A stretch of 64,000 nucleotides of DNA from Phaeoceros laevis. Its lineage: Eukaryota > Anthocerotophyta > Anthocerotopsida > Notothyladales. Position 1 is the first letter of the stretch. Each line of letters begins with the position of its first letter. The stretch spans positions 1 to 64,000 of the forward strand of contig JBNGIQ010008426.1 of NCBI GenBank assembly GCA_049999765.1. The letters are read 5' to 3'. The notes beneath the pieces are model-generated. The model saw only the letters and a list, made by a program, of their open reading frames with translations. It searched no databases and had not been told where the DNA came from. The position numbers were made by a program, and so were the translations under genes. Of this stretch, positions 26,582-37,474 are shown piece by piece.

Positions 26582-28839
26582 TCACCAGTAGTCCCCGCAT
26601 GAGCACTTGCCCTCCTTGTAGACATGGAAGCGGCTTGCATCTCTGCAAATGATGGTTCGTTTTTCAATCCTGGATATGAGTGCCGTGGCGGAGTGACAAT
26701 CTTCACACACCCGCAAATTTTTCACCACCCGAATGGTTTCCCCCACAGCTGTCTTGTGCAGGGCGTACGCAATGGCCACCTTCTCGCTGTGCCCACACAA
26801 CGCTGCTTCCTTCTCGTCCTCTGCTATGTCTCGAAGCACAGACTCGAGGTGGGGCACGTACCCTTCCTTCTTCATTCGAACAAACAGGTCTTTCAGCTTG
26901 GCTTCTATGTCTGCCCACTCGGAATGGTCTTTCTTCCCCACCACGAACTTGTGCACGACCCCACTGCCGTCGGTCCACCAGCTCTGGCCTGGTATTTTCC
27001 ATGCCCCTGCCCTCACTCTCATGGCCCGGACCTCCCTTGCGCTGTCCTGCATCTGGGCACCTGAGTAGATGTTGGACATCAAGACGTATGCTGCGGCATC
27101 TTTTTCGTCCAGTGCCAATGCCTGTTGGAAGGCCTGTCTGCCTAGTTCCACGTTGCTCCACTTTTGACAGGCACCCAACACGCACCTCCACACCACACCA
27201 TCTGGTTGGAAGGGCATAGTCTTCACCATCTCCACGGCCTTGGTCACTTCTCCTGCACGGCCCAGCAGATCAACCATGCAAGTATAGTGTTCGATGGTTG
27301 GAGTTATATGATAGTCTCTGGTCATGCTCTGGAAGTACTTCTGGCCCTTGTCCACTACCCCTACATGGCTGCACACAGTCAGAACGCTGACAAACAGAAT
27401 GCCGTCTGGCTTAATGCCCTCCTGGATCATCCTCTGACACAGATCAAACACCAGGTCGCTCTCTCCCAGCCGGGCATACCCCGCAATCAATGCGTTCCAT
27501 GTCCAGATGTCTCTTCTCAGCAGCCCATCAAAAATCCGCTGAGCATCATCCATGCTCCCACATTTCCCGTACATGTCTATAACAGCATTTGCCACAGCCA
27601 GGTCGGAAACCTCGAGTTGAACTCTGGAGATTTCAGCATGAATTTCCCTCCCTTTCTCCAGCCCTGCCACACTACCACAGGCCTGGAGGAGGCATACCAA
27701 TGTAACAGCGTCTGCTGCTATGACGCCCTGCATCCTTGCATAAAGGGCAAGGGCCTCTTGGCCGAGCCCGCTCTTCGCATACCCTGCGATCATGGCTGTC
27801 CAGGTCACCACAGTCTTGCTCGGCAGCTTGTTGAACACTGTGCGAGCATCCTCTAAGCTCCCACACTTTGCATACATGTCAACTAGGCAGGTGCCCACGA
27901 CAACATCAAGGTCCAGCCCTCTCTCCCGGATCTCCACATGGAGCTGCTTGCCCTGAGGCAGAGCTCCCACACTCGCACAGGCCTGCAGGAGACATACATA
28001 AGTAACAGCGTCAGCTGGACCCATGCACTCCTGCTGCATGTTTGCATACAGTGCAAGTGCTTCCTGACCCAGTCCATGCTGAGCATACCCTGATATCATG
28101 GCAGTCCAAGTCACCACATTTTTCACAGGCAGGTTGTCAAACACCCTGCGAGCATCCGCTAAGCTTCCACACTTCGAGTACATGTCCACCAGGCTGTTTC
28201 CAACCACAGCATCCGGCTTTTCTGCAGCCCGCAGTATATCACCATGTACCTCCCTGCCAAAAGACAAATCCTCAGCAGTAGCACACGCTTTGAGGACGGC
28301 TGCAAAGATACAGTTGTCCGGCTTCACAGTAGACTCCCGCATTTGTCGATAAAATCTGATAGCCTCCAGAGGCTGTCCATGTCGAGCATGTGCCAGAATG
28401 ATAGAGGCCCACATGAATCGGTTTGGTGCCACCACCTTGAGAAACACACCCCTTGCTTCCTGTAACCTGTTATGCGAAGCGTACATACAGATGATGTGAT
28501 TGGCCATGAATGCATTCGACTCGTACCCACTTCTTACCGCAAGGGCATGGATGCGTATGCCAAGAGCCAAATCCTTCTGTGCTATGCACCTCTTGAGGAC
28601 ACCGTAGATGACAGAGTTATCTACATAATATTCTTGCTGCACTGCAAGGTCCAGTGCTTCTACAGCTTCTGTGAGCAGTCTACCCTCAGACAGTTTTCTC
28701 CAGCTTCCGACCTGCACATCCCCTTCATACCCAGCCATTCTGCAAAGCTGAGCCACTGTCAGATAGGCAAGCAATAACATTGCACTTACAAGTTACAGAA
28801 TGGCCGAGTGTGGTACTTACCTTTTTCTTGAGTTGCCAT
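26582..28839 (-). CDS. PLS-class PPR protein with E and DYW domains (organelle C-to-U RNA editing factor)
   Basis: About 730 residues. A small first exon (28821-28839, encoding MATQEK) splices in phase to 26582-28755; reading straight from an ATG at 28780 is also open, but the spliced start joins well at VAQLCRMAGYE. Tandem P, L and S motifs follow, with four S motifs marked by NSLVDMYSKCG-like cores. An E1/E2 region then leads to a DYW domain with the deaminase ligands HSE (in CGHSEKVA) and CxxC (in VCEDCH), ending CGDYW. DYW proteins bind a specific site in a plastid or mitochondrial transcript and deaminate a C there (family knowledge). The target is unknown. It is a close paralogue of the PPR at 51-55 kb, which has about five more PLS triplets. 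Confidence 0.95.
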
Positions 28840-29807
28840 TGTACGCACCACGTTCAAACCCTAGACTCATAGGCTGCTCCACACTGGACGATGGGATTTC
28901 CTGGTGCTTCTCCCCGCTGGGGGTAAATCTAGAAGCTGTCTGTTGCCTTGGGTTTGAAGAACAGCTGCTTTGAATACTTCTGCGGTAGTGTAGTCATCAC
29001 AATGCTGTATTAACACCTACTTTCCTACGAACCCCCATATCAATGAAAATGGGCAGCTGGTGGGCAACATGGATTACCTTGTTCTACCCGTTGTCTCGCC
29101 ACCGATGAAGGGAATTTCCCCACAGCGTCCCCCATGCACTTCCCTCCACTGCAAGCCACCTACAAATGAGAACCTACGAGGATTTTTAAGCAGAAATTGT
29201 GACGGATGGTGTGGTGATTACTGTGGTATCGTTACCTACCAGGGCTAAACATCGTCATTCCTTTCTTGGATAAGCTCCCTACTCATACTCCTCTAGGCAC
29301 CTGGCTTGGCTGGTAGGCAGCTGCGAAGGCAAGCCTGCACTGACTGACTCACGATTCCTCGCATACCAATCAGCCCATGTGCATGATTGCAGAATTTGGG
29401 AGCAACGCACCAATCCATCGTTCCGTCTGTACGCGCAATTCTGATAGAGTTGCAACAGAACGACATGTGTCCCAAATGATAGGTCAGAGAGCACACGCAG
29501 AGCTCCCCTTGTTCTTCCGCGTATCACGTCTAGAGACTAGACTACCAGAGTATTTACTATCAACAGCAGATTTGCGCACAGCAAATCGACATTCTGGAAA
29601 ATGCAAAAAATGCAAAATAAAAGTAGCCAGCGAGCGTGTGGACGAAGTGTGGAGACCATGCCTTCAAGGCAGGTCCAGAGGCTGTCAATAGGCCAACGTG
29701 GCGTCTTCAGGAACCAGATGAGGAGGAGCTCTTTGTTGGTTCCACCTGCGCCGGAATGAGGCCTCGTTAACTCCTCATTGCAAGTCTGCCTGCCTGTACG
29801 AGTGACC
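28840..29807. other. Divergent spacer between PPR-DYW (-) and ENH1 (+)
   Basis: Holds both promoters. I see no coding frame with recognisable content and no clear repeat. Confidence 0.5.
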
Positions 29808-31248
29808 ATGTGTTGCGCGATGGCTGCGTCCAAGTTGGTGGCTGTGGCTTCTCAGGGGGTCTCCCTGCAGTGCGGAGAGTCTTCTTCCGCCGGCTCTACT
29901 GCTTCTTCTTCCTACGCCGTCGCTAATCCTTGTCGGAATCAGGTAAGAAGTGATCAAATTCTATGCACTTGCTGGCAGGCATTGCTGTGGCAAATTTGGT
30001 AGTGGTTGGTGTGCAATTCTGCTGCCTCTGATTTGCTAGTGATGGTGTAGGCGATGCAGCATATACGAAGCTCATTCTTCGGACAACCGGAACAAAGAAC
30101 TACTTTGAGAGTTGTGCAAAAGGCCCGGGGTAGCAGACAAAGCGATTCCTCAAGACTGCCCGCTGTATGTCGCCTCTTCCAGAAGATGTGGCATTTTCTA
30201 CAGCTCTCAGAATTGACCAGGAGCGTGTTGCTCTTGCATTTCTTTGGCCCTGACATTTGATGTACCGGCACAGATAACAGCAAAAACAGCGGGTGCATCC
30301 AAGCAGTACGAAACTGAGGTAGACAAGCCACTCGGATTGACTCTCGGATCAAAAGCAGGCGGCGGCGTCGTGATCACAGTAAGGCCGTTAACAAGTGGAA
30401 TGGCTACCAGCAGGATGCAGCCACTAGTCCTAACTTCATCATGCATTCCTCAGTATAGATCTTACGGGGCTTAGGGTGGCCCTGTGTTGCAGCCCTAACA
30501 CGCCCGTTGGTTGCGATGTAGAATGTGGATCGCGGAGGCAATGCAGCCAAGGCTGGTCTGAAGGTCGGGGACCAGGTCATTTACACCAGTAGCTTCTTTG
30601 GGGACGAGCTTTGGCCATCAGACAACCTTGGCTTCACCAAGACTGCAATCCAGGCCAAGGCAGACTCGGTGTACTTCGTGGTGAACAGGTGGGATACTGA
30701 GGCATTGTCACACAGCTTTGTCACATGACGCCATCAACCAATCTCACTAGGCTGGATGACTATGCAGAGGAGGGGAGGTCGATGTGAAGAGACTTCCCAA
30801 GCGTCCTGCTCCTCCCCGATTTGGGAGAAAGCTAACTGGAGCCCAGAAGGTAGCTCCATCACAAACCTACTAAACACCCTAGACAGCACTGCCCTGTAAC
30901 TTCTGGAGCTGACTCCCTCCTCCCCTCTGCAGGAGCGGGCAACGCACATCTGCTTAGACTGCGGATACATATACACATTGACGAAGCCGTTTGAGGAGCA
31001 GGTGAGATTCAATGCTCTCAGCGTTGTGGTGTGCCTGCCATGGCTGGAGGTAAACGTTGCTGGACGTTGTGGATGTGCAGGGTGAAGGATTTGAGTGCCC
31101 TCAGTGCTCTGCGCCGAAGAAACGGTTTGCGCCCTTCGACCCTGTGACGGGCGCCGCCCGAGGAGGAAGCACGCCACTGCCGGTGCTGATCGGCGCGATC
31201 GCTGGTGCTATTGCTGTGGCCGCTCTGGCGTTTGTCGGGCTGCAGTAG
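29808..31248 (+). CDS. ENH1: ENH1-like chloroplast protein: PDZ plus rubredoxin-like domain, C-terminal membrane anchor
   Basis: Seven exons in phase: 29808-29942, 30060-30129, 30281-30378, 30522-30688, 30768-30849, 30933-31001, 31081-31248; 262 residues. The first two exons give a Ser/Ala/Arg-rich plastid transit peptide. A PDZ-like domain follows (ETEVDKPLGLTLG...GGNAAKAGLKVGDQVIYTSS), then FFGDELWP and the LPKRPAPPRFGRKL linker. The rubredoxin-like part has two CxxC pairs (CLDCG and CPQC). The C-terminal 25 residues are a hydrophobic Gly/Ala-rich span ending FVGLQ. Arabidopsis ENH1 (enhancer of sos3-1) has this architecture and affects redox and salt tolerance (established knowledge). Rubredoxin Cys4 geometry implies one Fe. 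The domain order and the anchor are intact. The start is the first ATG; an in-frame ATG four codons later is an alternative. Confidence 0.95.
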
Positions 31249-32041
31249 CTACTCTGGTGGTGCAACGGTAGCTGAGTCACCTCAAGGGCCGTTCACTTAG
31301 CCTTCTCAGCCGGACTGCAGTCACTGTGCAGCTTGGGCGGAGCCCCGCACAGCGCGGTGGGGGCTAAAAAAAGTGTTGCTGCGCAGTGGTCGTCACGGCA
31401 ACCACGACTGCGCTCCTTTGCGCAGGAACGTTGACTAATGAGACCACGGGTCCACGACTGCCCGGGTGGCGCCGTGGGATCACGGGCGTCTAAACTTGAG
31501 TTATGGGAGGTGCGATTATTTCGCACCTCCCATTATTGCTTAAGTTAGCGCGAGGACATGAAATCATCATTATCTGTGACGACGACAACTGGAACAAAAA
31601 AAACAGACGATGGAATCATGATGCTCACAAATATAAAGCGCCTGCCCTCTCCAAACCAAACCCCAATAAACCCTGGACAAAAGCAGGAACATGTGAGGGC
31701 ACGAGGCTACCCGAAACTGACCGTATTCGGGCGCGAGGAAACCCCCACTCGGGCTATGTTTGAGACCCACTATTGCAATACCGAGCCGGGCGGTATCCAC
31801 ACCACCCTGGAAGTTGGCCCGTTCCTCCGCAGTGACTGAGGTCACTGCGCCTTTGTGTCGGGGGCCAAGGGCCAAGGCTATGTGAACGGCCCATGAGTCC
31901 AGAGGAAAGCACACGAGTGAGAAGGCGGCCCTGACCTTGCAGTCGTGTGAGGGCGGCCCTGACCTTGCCGTATGCAAATATACTTCTACAGTACAGTAAT
32001 ACCGAAAGCACAAAAAGATCCAGATCTTGTTAGGGAGAGCA
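31249..32041. other. Spacer carrying a MITE-like element
   Basis: 3' flank of ENH1, then the inverted-repeat element at 31286-31892. A short direct repeat of ggcggccctgaccttgc occurs at about 31925 and 31953. Confidence 0.6.
31286..31892. mobile_element. MITE-like element, about 607 bp, with 19-bp terminal inverted repeats
   Basis: The left end gggccgttcacttagcctt (31286-31304) and right end aaggctatgtgaacggccc (31874-31892) are inverted copies with one mismatch. There is no transposase frame inside, so it would be non-autonomous. I see no clear target-site duplication. The left half shares blocks with an inverted relative at 60811-61053. An internal hairpin lies near 31505-31532 (gggaggtgcgattatttcgcacctccc). 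Confidence 0.7.
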
Positions 32042-32114
32042 CGACCACGCTGGGGATCGAACCCAGAATCTCTGGTTTCGTAGACCAGCGCCTTATCCAT
32101 TGGGCCACGCGGCC
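32042..32114 (-). tRNA. tRNA-Arg (ACG)
   Basis: A 73-nt cloverleaf on the minus strand. The acceptor stem GGCCGCG pairs with CGTGGTC (two G-U pairs), discriminator G. Anticodon ACG (plus-strand 32079-32081) lies in a ctggt/accag stem, and the T arm carries GGTTCGATCC. There is no intron. It matches the usual plant tRNA-Arg(ACG) layout with CCCAATGGATAAGG in the D arm. Confidence 0.95.
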
Positions 32115-33318
32115 AACACACCGCAAGTCACAGTAAAAACAGCTTTTTCTTTATTTCAAATGCAATCAAGTTAGATCGACAATATGCAGGGTGAATGCAT
32201 TGCGTTTCGTTAATTTCATACCACCACAAATCCGTTAGGTGTAGTAACTACACACGAATTGCTCGCAGGGAAACGTGTTTGTTGAACTGTGAATGCGATA
32301 AACATAGATGAAAAGCCTACATCAACGTTTTTGCTAAACTATAAAAGCAAACCATCGTGGTTAGGCATCACTGGCAGGAGTGGCTGTTAACCACATTTTA
32401 CCATGGAGCGCACCTCCACAACGTTGTGGTCAACAATCAAAGATTGGGGGTTATGAACTTTGTGGCTACGATTTACCATAGCCCTCATCGAACCCAGAAT
32501 CCTCTATTGCGCCACGCGGTCGGCACAGGAGCAACGGTAATGATACTCGGATTCAGAATGGGGCTAGATCCCTCAACGTTGTATCGGCGCTCGCCGCACA
32601 CCGTTGCGCCTTCTCGACGGTCAGCCAGAACACACATATCTGCACTCCAGGATGGGACGGAAGGACTTTTGTTAGGAGGGCTTGAGACACAGTGTTTTGC
32701 CAGGCCAGAAATGGAAGAATTTCTTTCATTATAAATCACCTGCCGGGCTGTTTATTCATCTGAAAGTAAGAAGTCGTTGTGGAGAGGCACGCCTGTCGCA
32801 TGTACAACAACCACAGTAACCTAATAAAGAGACATTTGTGCAAAGCAAGCACATCCAAACGCAGCTTTAGACTGGTCTGGATGTAGTATACCAAACAATC
32901 AGGCAACAAGTGTGCACCAAATAGCGAAGAATAAAAACTGTTAATAGTAGACATCAGCTGGACTTCAGTTCTCAATTACACCTCAGCGTGCCTACACATT
33001 GGGTGATGACCTCGAGTGAAGGTCCTATTCTGGGTAACCCTATAACAGTTCTCTCCTGTTATTGCCTATACTACGGCAATTCTACCTTCACGCCTCCCAT
33101 TATAACGGACCTGTGTTGACAAGCTTAGAGGTAGAAAGCATACAGACCTCCTGAACAAGCGTGGAGGTCTTGCACTAGAATCAGATATGCCTTTCTCCAG
33201 CTGTACGTCATAATGCCTGAGTTCACAGCCTTGCCTTCGCACTAAGTCCAGAAGTAATCTTCTGGGCCAAGGTGTGGTCACACTGCATGAGAGACGAGCA
33301 CATAAAGACGCTTAAAAA
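32115..33318. other. Spacer between tRNA-Arg and catalase
   Basis: Contains a broken tRNA-Arg copy near 32500 and otherwise no supported gene. The part next to 33319 is the catalase 3' flank. Confidence 0.5.
32486..32524 (-). pseudogene. Truncated tRNA-Arg copy lacking the anticodon arm
   Basis: The plus strand reads tcgaacccagaatc, then jumps to a cc(t)ctattg.gccacgcgg.c block. These are the two outer parts of the intact tRNA-Arg at 32042-32114 in the same orientation, with roughly 28 nt including the anticodon arm missing. It cannot fold as a tRNA. Confidence 0.6.
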
Positions 33319-35802
33319 CTATCCCATCTCGAAAGGTAACACCAACATGCTTCGGAAGTTTTTAGCAACAGGGTTCACCTGAGACCAGTAAGAGACCCAG
33401 ATGCTGCGTATCTCATGAGTAACACGGGGATCAGCCAAGGCATCCACCCACATCTTCACAAATCGCTCCTGCCTGCAGCGTTGCAGCACCTACGGGTGAG
33501 TAACACTTCAATGCCATGAGACAGGAGACCATTTCGAGTGAGGCTAGTGGTTACCTGTCGGGAGACCATGACCTGTAACGTACACCAGGCTGCTGGAAAT
33601 TGTTCTCTTTCTCAATCATAACCTAGCAAGTCGTGTTACAAGGTTCACACCAGTCAGGACTGATGCAGCAGTATGAGCAACTTCTGAAGTAATCAAAAGA
33701 CATCCACCTCCAAGTTAGCAAGTGAACCTCTAAGTGCTCTTTCACCTCTCCTGCTCGTTTTCCTATCTCTCTCAACTCTTCATCACTCACCTTCTCTCGT
33801 TTTCCAGAGAGTGGGGCCGATGGCATTGGCACCCTCTCAGAATGGCGGACTGGGTCGAATCGAGATGGAAAATAGTTCACCTGCCAATTCATCGGGTCTG
33901 ATAAGCCGAACAACAAAAATGAGTGCCAGCTAGGACTGAACTCAAGGGAAAAGCAAGTCTTTACCTCCTCGTCCCTATGCATGAAGTTCATAAACCCCTC
34001 GTGATGGTTGTTGTGATAAGCACACTTTGGAGCGTTGACTGGCAGCAGTAGATAGTTTGGACCCAGCCTGTGCCTCTGAGTGTCTGCATACGAGAAGATA
34101 CGGGTCTGAAGCAGCTTGTCATCGGTGTAGTAGACCCCAGGCACAACTAGAGCAGGGCAGAAGGCCAGCTGCTCATTCTCCGCAAAGAAGTTGTCAATGT
34201 TCCTGTTGAGCACAAGCCGTCCAACTGGCTGCAAGGGAAATAAGTCCTCGGGCCAGGTCTTTGTAACATCCAGAGGATCAAAATCGTACTTGTCCTCATC
34301 TGCAGGATCCAAAGTTTGAATATATAGCTTCCACTCCGGGTAATCGCCTGCTGCAATAGAGTCGTATAGATCCTTGGTGGCATGGCTGTGATTGGTACCA
34401 CCTACTACGACTGCCTCATCGCCAATGAGGTTCTCCTCACCGCAAGTAGGAAGCCAGTGAAACTTCACAAACGTTACTTTCCCCGCCCTGTTCACTAATT
34501 GAAAAGTGTGCACTCCAAAACCTGGCATGTGCCTGTAATCCTTCGGGATACCCACATCATCGAAAAGGAAGGTGAACATGTGAAGACTCTCAGGGTGGTG
34601 AGAGAAAAAATCGAGAATTCGCCAAATCTCTTGAATGTGGGTCTTAGGATTCGGTTTCAGGGCATGAACCATATCAGGAAACTTCATGCCGTCCCTGACG
34701 AAGAAGACTGGAAAGTTGTTTCCAACCATGTCAAAATTACCCTGCACACCGTGCGAACCCGCTCGTTCAGTCCAGGTCAATGCAACCGGCAACAGCCAGG
34801 TCACACTCCTCTGCTTTACCTCACTACAACTTCACTCACTGAGAAAATGGACTCACCTCCCTGGTGTAAAACTTTATAGCAAAACCACGAGGATCCCGCA
34901 GCGTCTCAGGGCTTCCTCGCTCGTGAATGACGGTGGAAAAACGTAGGATAATTGGGGTCTGCACCCCAGGCGACCGCAAAAAGTCGGCACATGTGAGATG
35001 AGAGATGTCATGGGTGACCTCGAAAAAACCCTTGGCACTGGCACCTCTGGCGTGCACAACACGCTCAGGGATCCGCTCCCTGTCGAACTGAGCAATCTTC
35101 TCCACCAAATGGTAATCCTCCAGCAATATGGGACCTGCGGCCATGAAGCAGACGATCAGAACAGTCCGGTCCCGACACAGGAGAGACTTCAAACTCACAA
35201 AAGGGAATCAAGGGAAGAGTTGGAGATTCCCAGCGACCTCGAGCACCGACGGTGAGCGACGCATTGTTGTTCCACACCGGAGCACCGGAGTTGGTTGTGA
35301 AATGGGACGAATTGTGAGCACTAGATGGTCGGTACTGCAATGACCAGATTACCAGCAACTTTCAGAAAAGAAAGTCGCCCAAACAGCTACCAAAACAACC
35401 TACAACTGGGTATCGCCGTTCGCAAGGTGTAGTTGAACAAACTACAGACAGCATCAGCCAATTCCAGACAGCCATGACCTAACGGGCCATACGCGGCCAC
35501 AAGAAGAACAAAGCAGCAAGAGCCCCGGCATAGCTCAAAGCATTCTCACAATAACTCTCCATTCCGAGACCAAAACCGACCAAAACTGCACAGGAATTAA
35601 TTCACAAGCAAGCCCCAGAGATTGCACGGAACCACCGCCTGGCTGCCGATCTTCTCCAGCACCCAGGCCAAGTCAAAAGCAAAGCTCACAAAAGACGCAG
35701 TGCTATCAGCTACACGCAAATCGAGACTTCCTTGCTACAAAATCCTGCCAAGACATGGAGGTGACTGCGCAAACAGGTAGAGCGTACCTTGTACGGATCC
35801 AT
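33319..35802 (-). CDS. CAT: Catalase (peroxisomal, heme)
   Basis: Breaks down H2O2 in peroxisomes. Seven exons in phase: 35788-35802 (MDPYK), 35238-35334, 34857-35134, 33965-34741, 33791-33880, 33555-33622, 33319-33472. The total is 492 residues, the standard plant length. The catalytic His is in [11 protein letters not shown], the Asn in GNNFPVFF, and the heme-ligand Tyr in [40 protein letters not shown] is a typical plant-catalase block. The last residues after SIWVSYWSQ ([19 protein letters not shown]) differ from the usual plant ending, which carries an internal QKL-type targeting signal; I see neither that nor a C-terminal SKL-like tripeptide. A splice donor (gtgaac) at that point could lead to another ending, but the 492-residue length favours reading through. 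Confidence 0.95.
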
Positions 35803-37474
35803 GGTCGCTCCTCGAGCTCAACTGGGAGGCGGCAGTCGCAGCGGCAGGTTGTAAGAGAGGTTCTGCTAGAGCAACAGACGGGCGGGTGGGTCGCTATAAG
35901 AAAGCGGAAAGAGAAGCGGCGTGAACCGACGGTTTCGCCGGCCGATGCTTTCGCCCAGGTTACACGCCACCGCGATCACCTTCAAAATACCAGCCAGAAA
36001 CGAGTTATATGGCCTAGTAGGCTAGAGTGGATAAGGTCTCGGTACGTCATCACCACATGTGAAAACACCGCCGAGCAAATTGTTTGGCGTGACAAGCGCC
36101 TATTCGGCCCCTCTAAGGGCGAGTAACTTGCGGAGGAGTAACGCAAACGAAAATGAGGCTTATTAGCCTTCATTCGCCTGCTTTTCGGTAGTCAAATGGT
36201 CAGTGAATTCAAGCCACGTAGGTCCGCGAAGCTGGCCGCGACACTCACTTGGTGCTGGATAGGCTGGCACCACCCACCCGTTTGCGCAATACGCCTTCAC
36301 GTATCTTATTCTTCCTCTTGTATCTCGACACCTTCCTTGTAAGACCGATTTTAATGGTGTGACAGATGTACCGTTCTAAACAATCCAAACAGTTTATAAG
36401 GTTGACACAAACAAGGTCTGGGATTAGTTGGGCCACGGCTGGAGTCCTAGGTTGCTCCCATGTATGCGAGTTTTCCAGTGTTTTGGTTAAGTTGCTTGCG
36501 ACGGCTGTGTTGTGGTAGTCCTGGGAAGTTGGGTGTTGGAAAGTTGGAAATTGAAACCTGGCTTGTGTTGCTTGCGATAGCTGTGTTTGCGATAATGCTT
36601 GGTGTTCACAATGATGTTAGTTAGTGCTGTTGGACGAGAATTATCCATCAGCGGATGGTGCTGGTGGTGGTCAAGCACGAGGCTACTTGGTGGATTCGTG
36701 TACCTTCGCAGTTTCAGCATAGACTACCCCGGGCAGTGCCATCCTTCAGGCTGAGAAGCTTGTTGGAGGTCCTGGTTGCGAAGAACAAGGTTTCAACAGT
36801 CGTACGATTAAGCAGGAGAGAGTGCGGGAGGGGCAGCAACTTTTAGGGTTTCAGAGGCAGCCGTGGCAGGAGATGGCGAAGTGCGCAGCCGTACACTTAC
36901 GCTGGAGATATTCACACTGTGCAGAGCGATAGTCCCGCCTCCAGCTGTATGCCGAACCTGTGCCTAACCGCCGCCCTTGCTGGCGATGAAAGGTTCCCAT
37001 TCAATTCCCTGCTCCACATTTCCGGCAATCCTTGCTACGCTTGCATCACGCCTTCCTATGACTGTCCTCCCTCCAGGGCATGCATGGCGGCCACCGCTCG
37101 CACTGTCATAATGTTGGGCACGCTGCCGCGCAGAACCGGATCCTCCTGCCTCATTCTTCGTTCCATCCGCAGAGAAGCGCCCTGCTAGCCCGCAGCACCG
37201 CCTCGCAGCTCCTCGGCTTAGTAAAGTTCCTTCCTTCCTCGGCCCCTCACATCTCATCCTGTACGCCTCCTCAATGACTGCTTAATACGTAGGGCTACGC
37301 AAAGTTGGCCAAAGGTCTGTATGGTGTATGGTGGTTGACCCGACCGCCAAATGACTTCTGTTTAGCCCTATCAAAGAAGTCGGTAGGGCTTCACCACATA
37401 CTGTAGGCGGGCATACGAGCGTTTTGGAGTGGGACAGTCTCTTGATCGTGGAGGAAGAACAGGCTTGAGGAGCC
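35803..37474. other. Divergent spacer between catalase (-) and MTR4-type helicase (+)
   Basis: Holds both promoters and 5' untranslated regions. Frames at 36919-37257 are open on both strands but show no known domain. Nothing else is supported. Confidence 0.5.

Noticed and set aside
31286-32121. Minus-strand ORFs of 60-180 codons in the MITE and tRNA-Arg region
   Set aside because: They run through a mobile element and a tRNA gene and match nothing.
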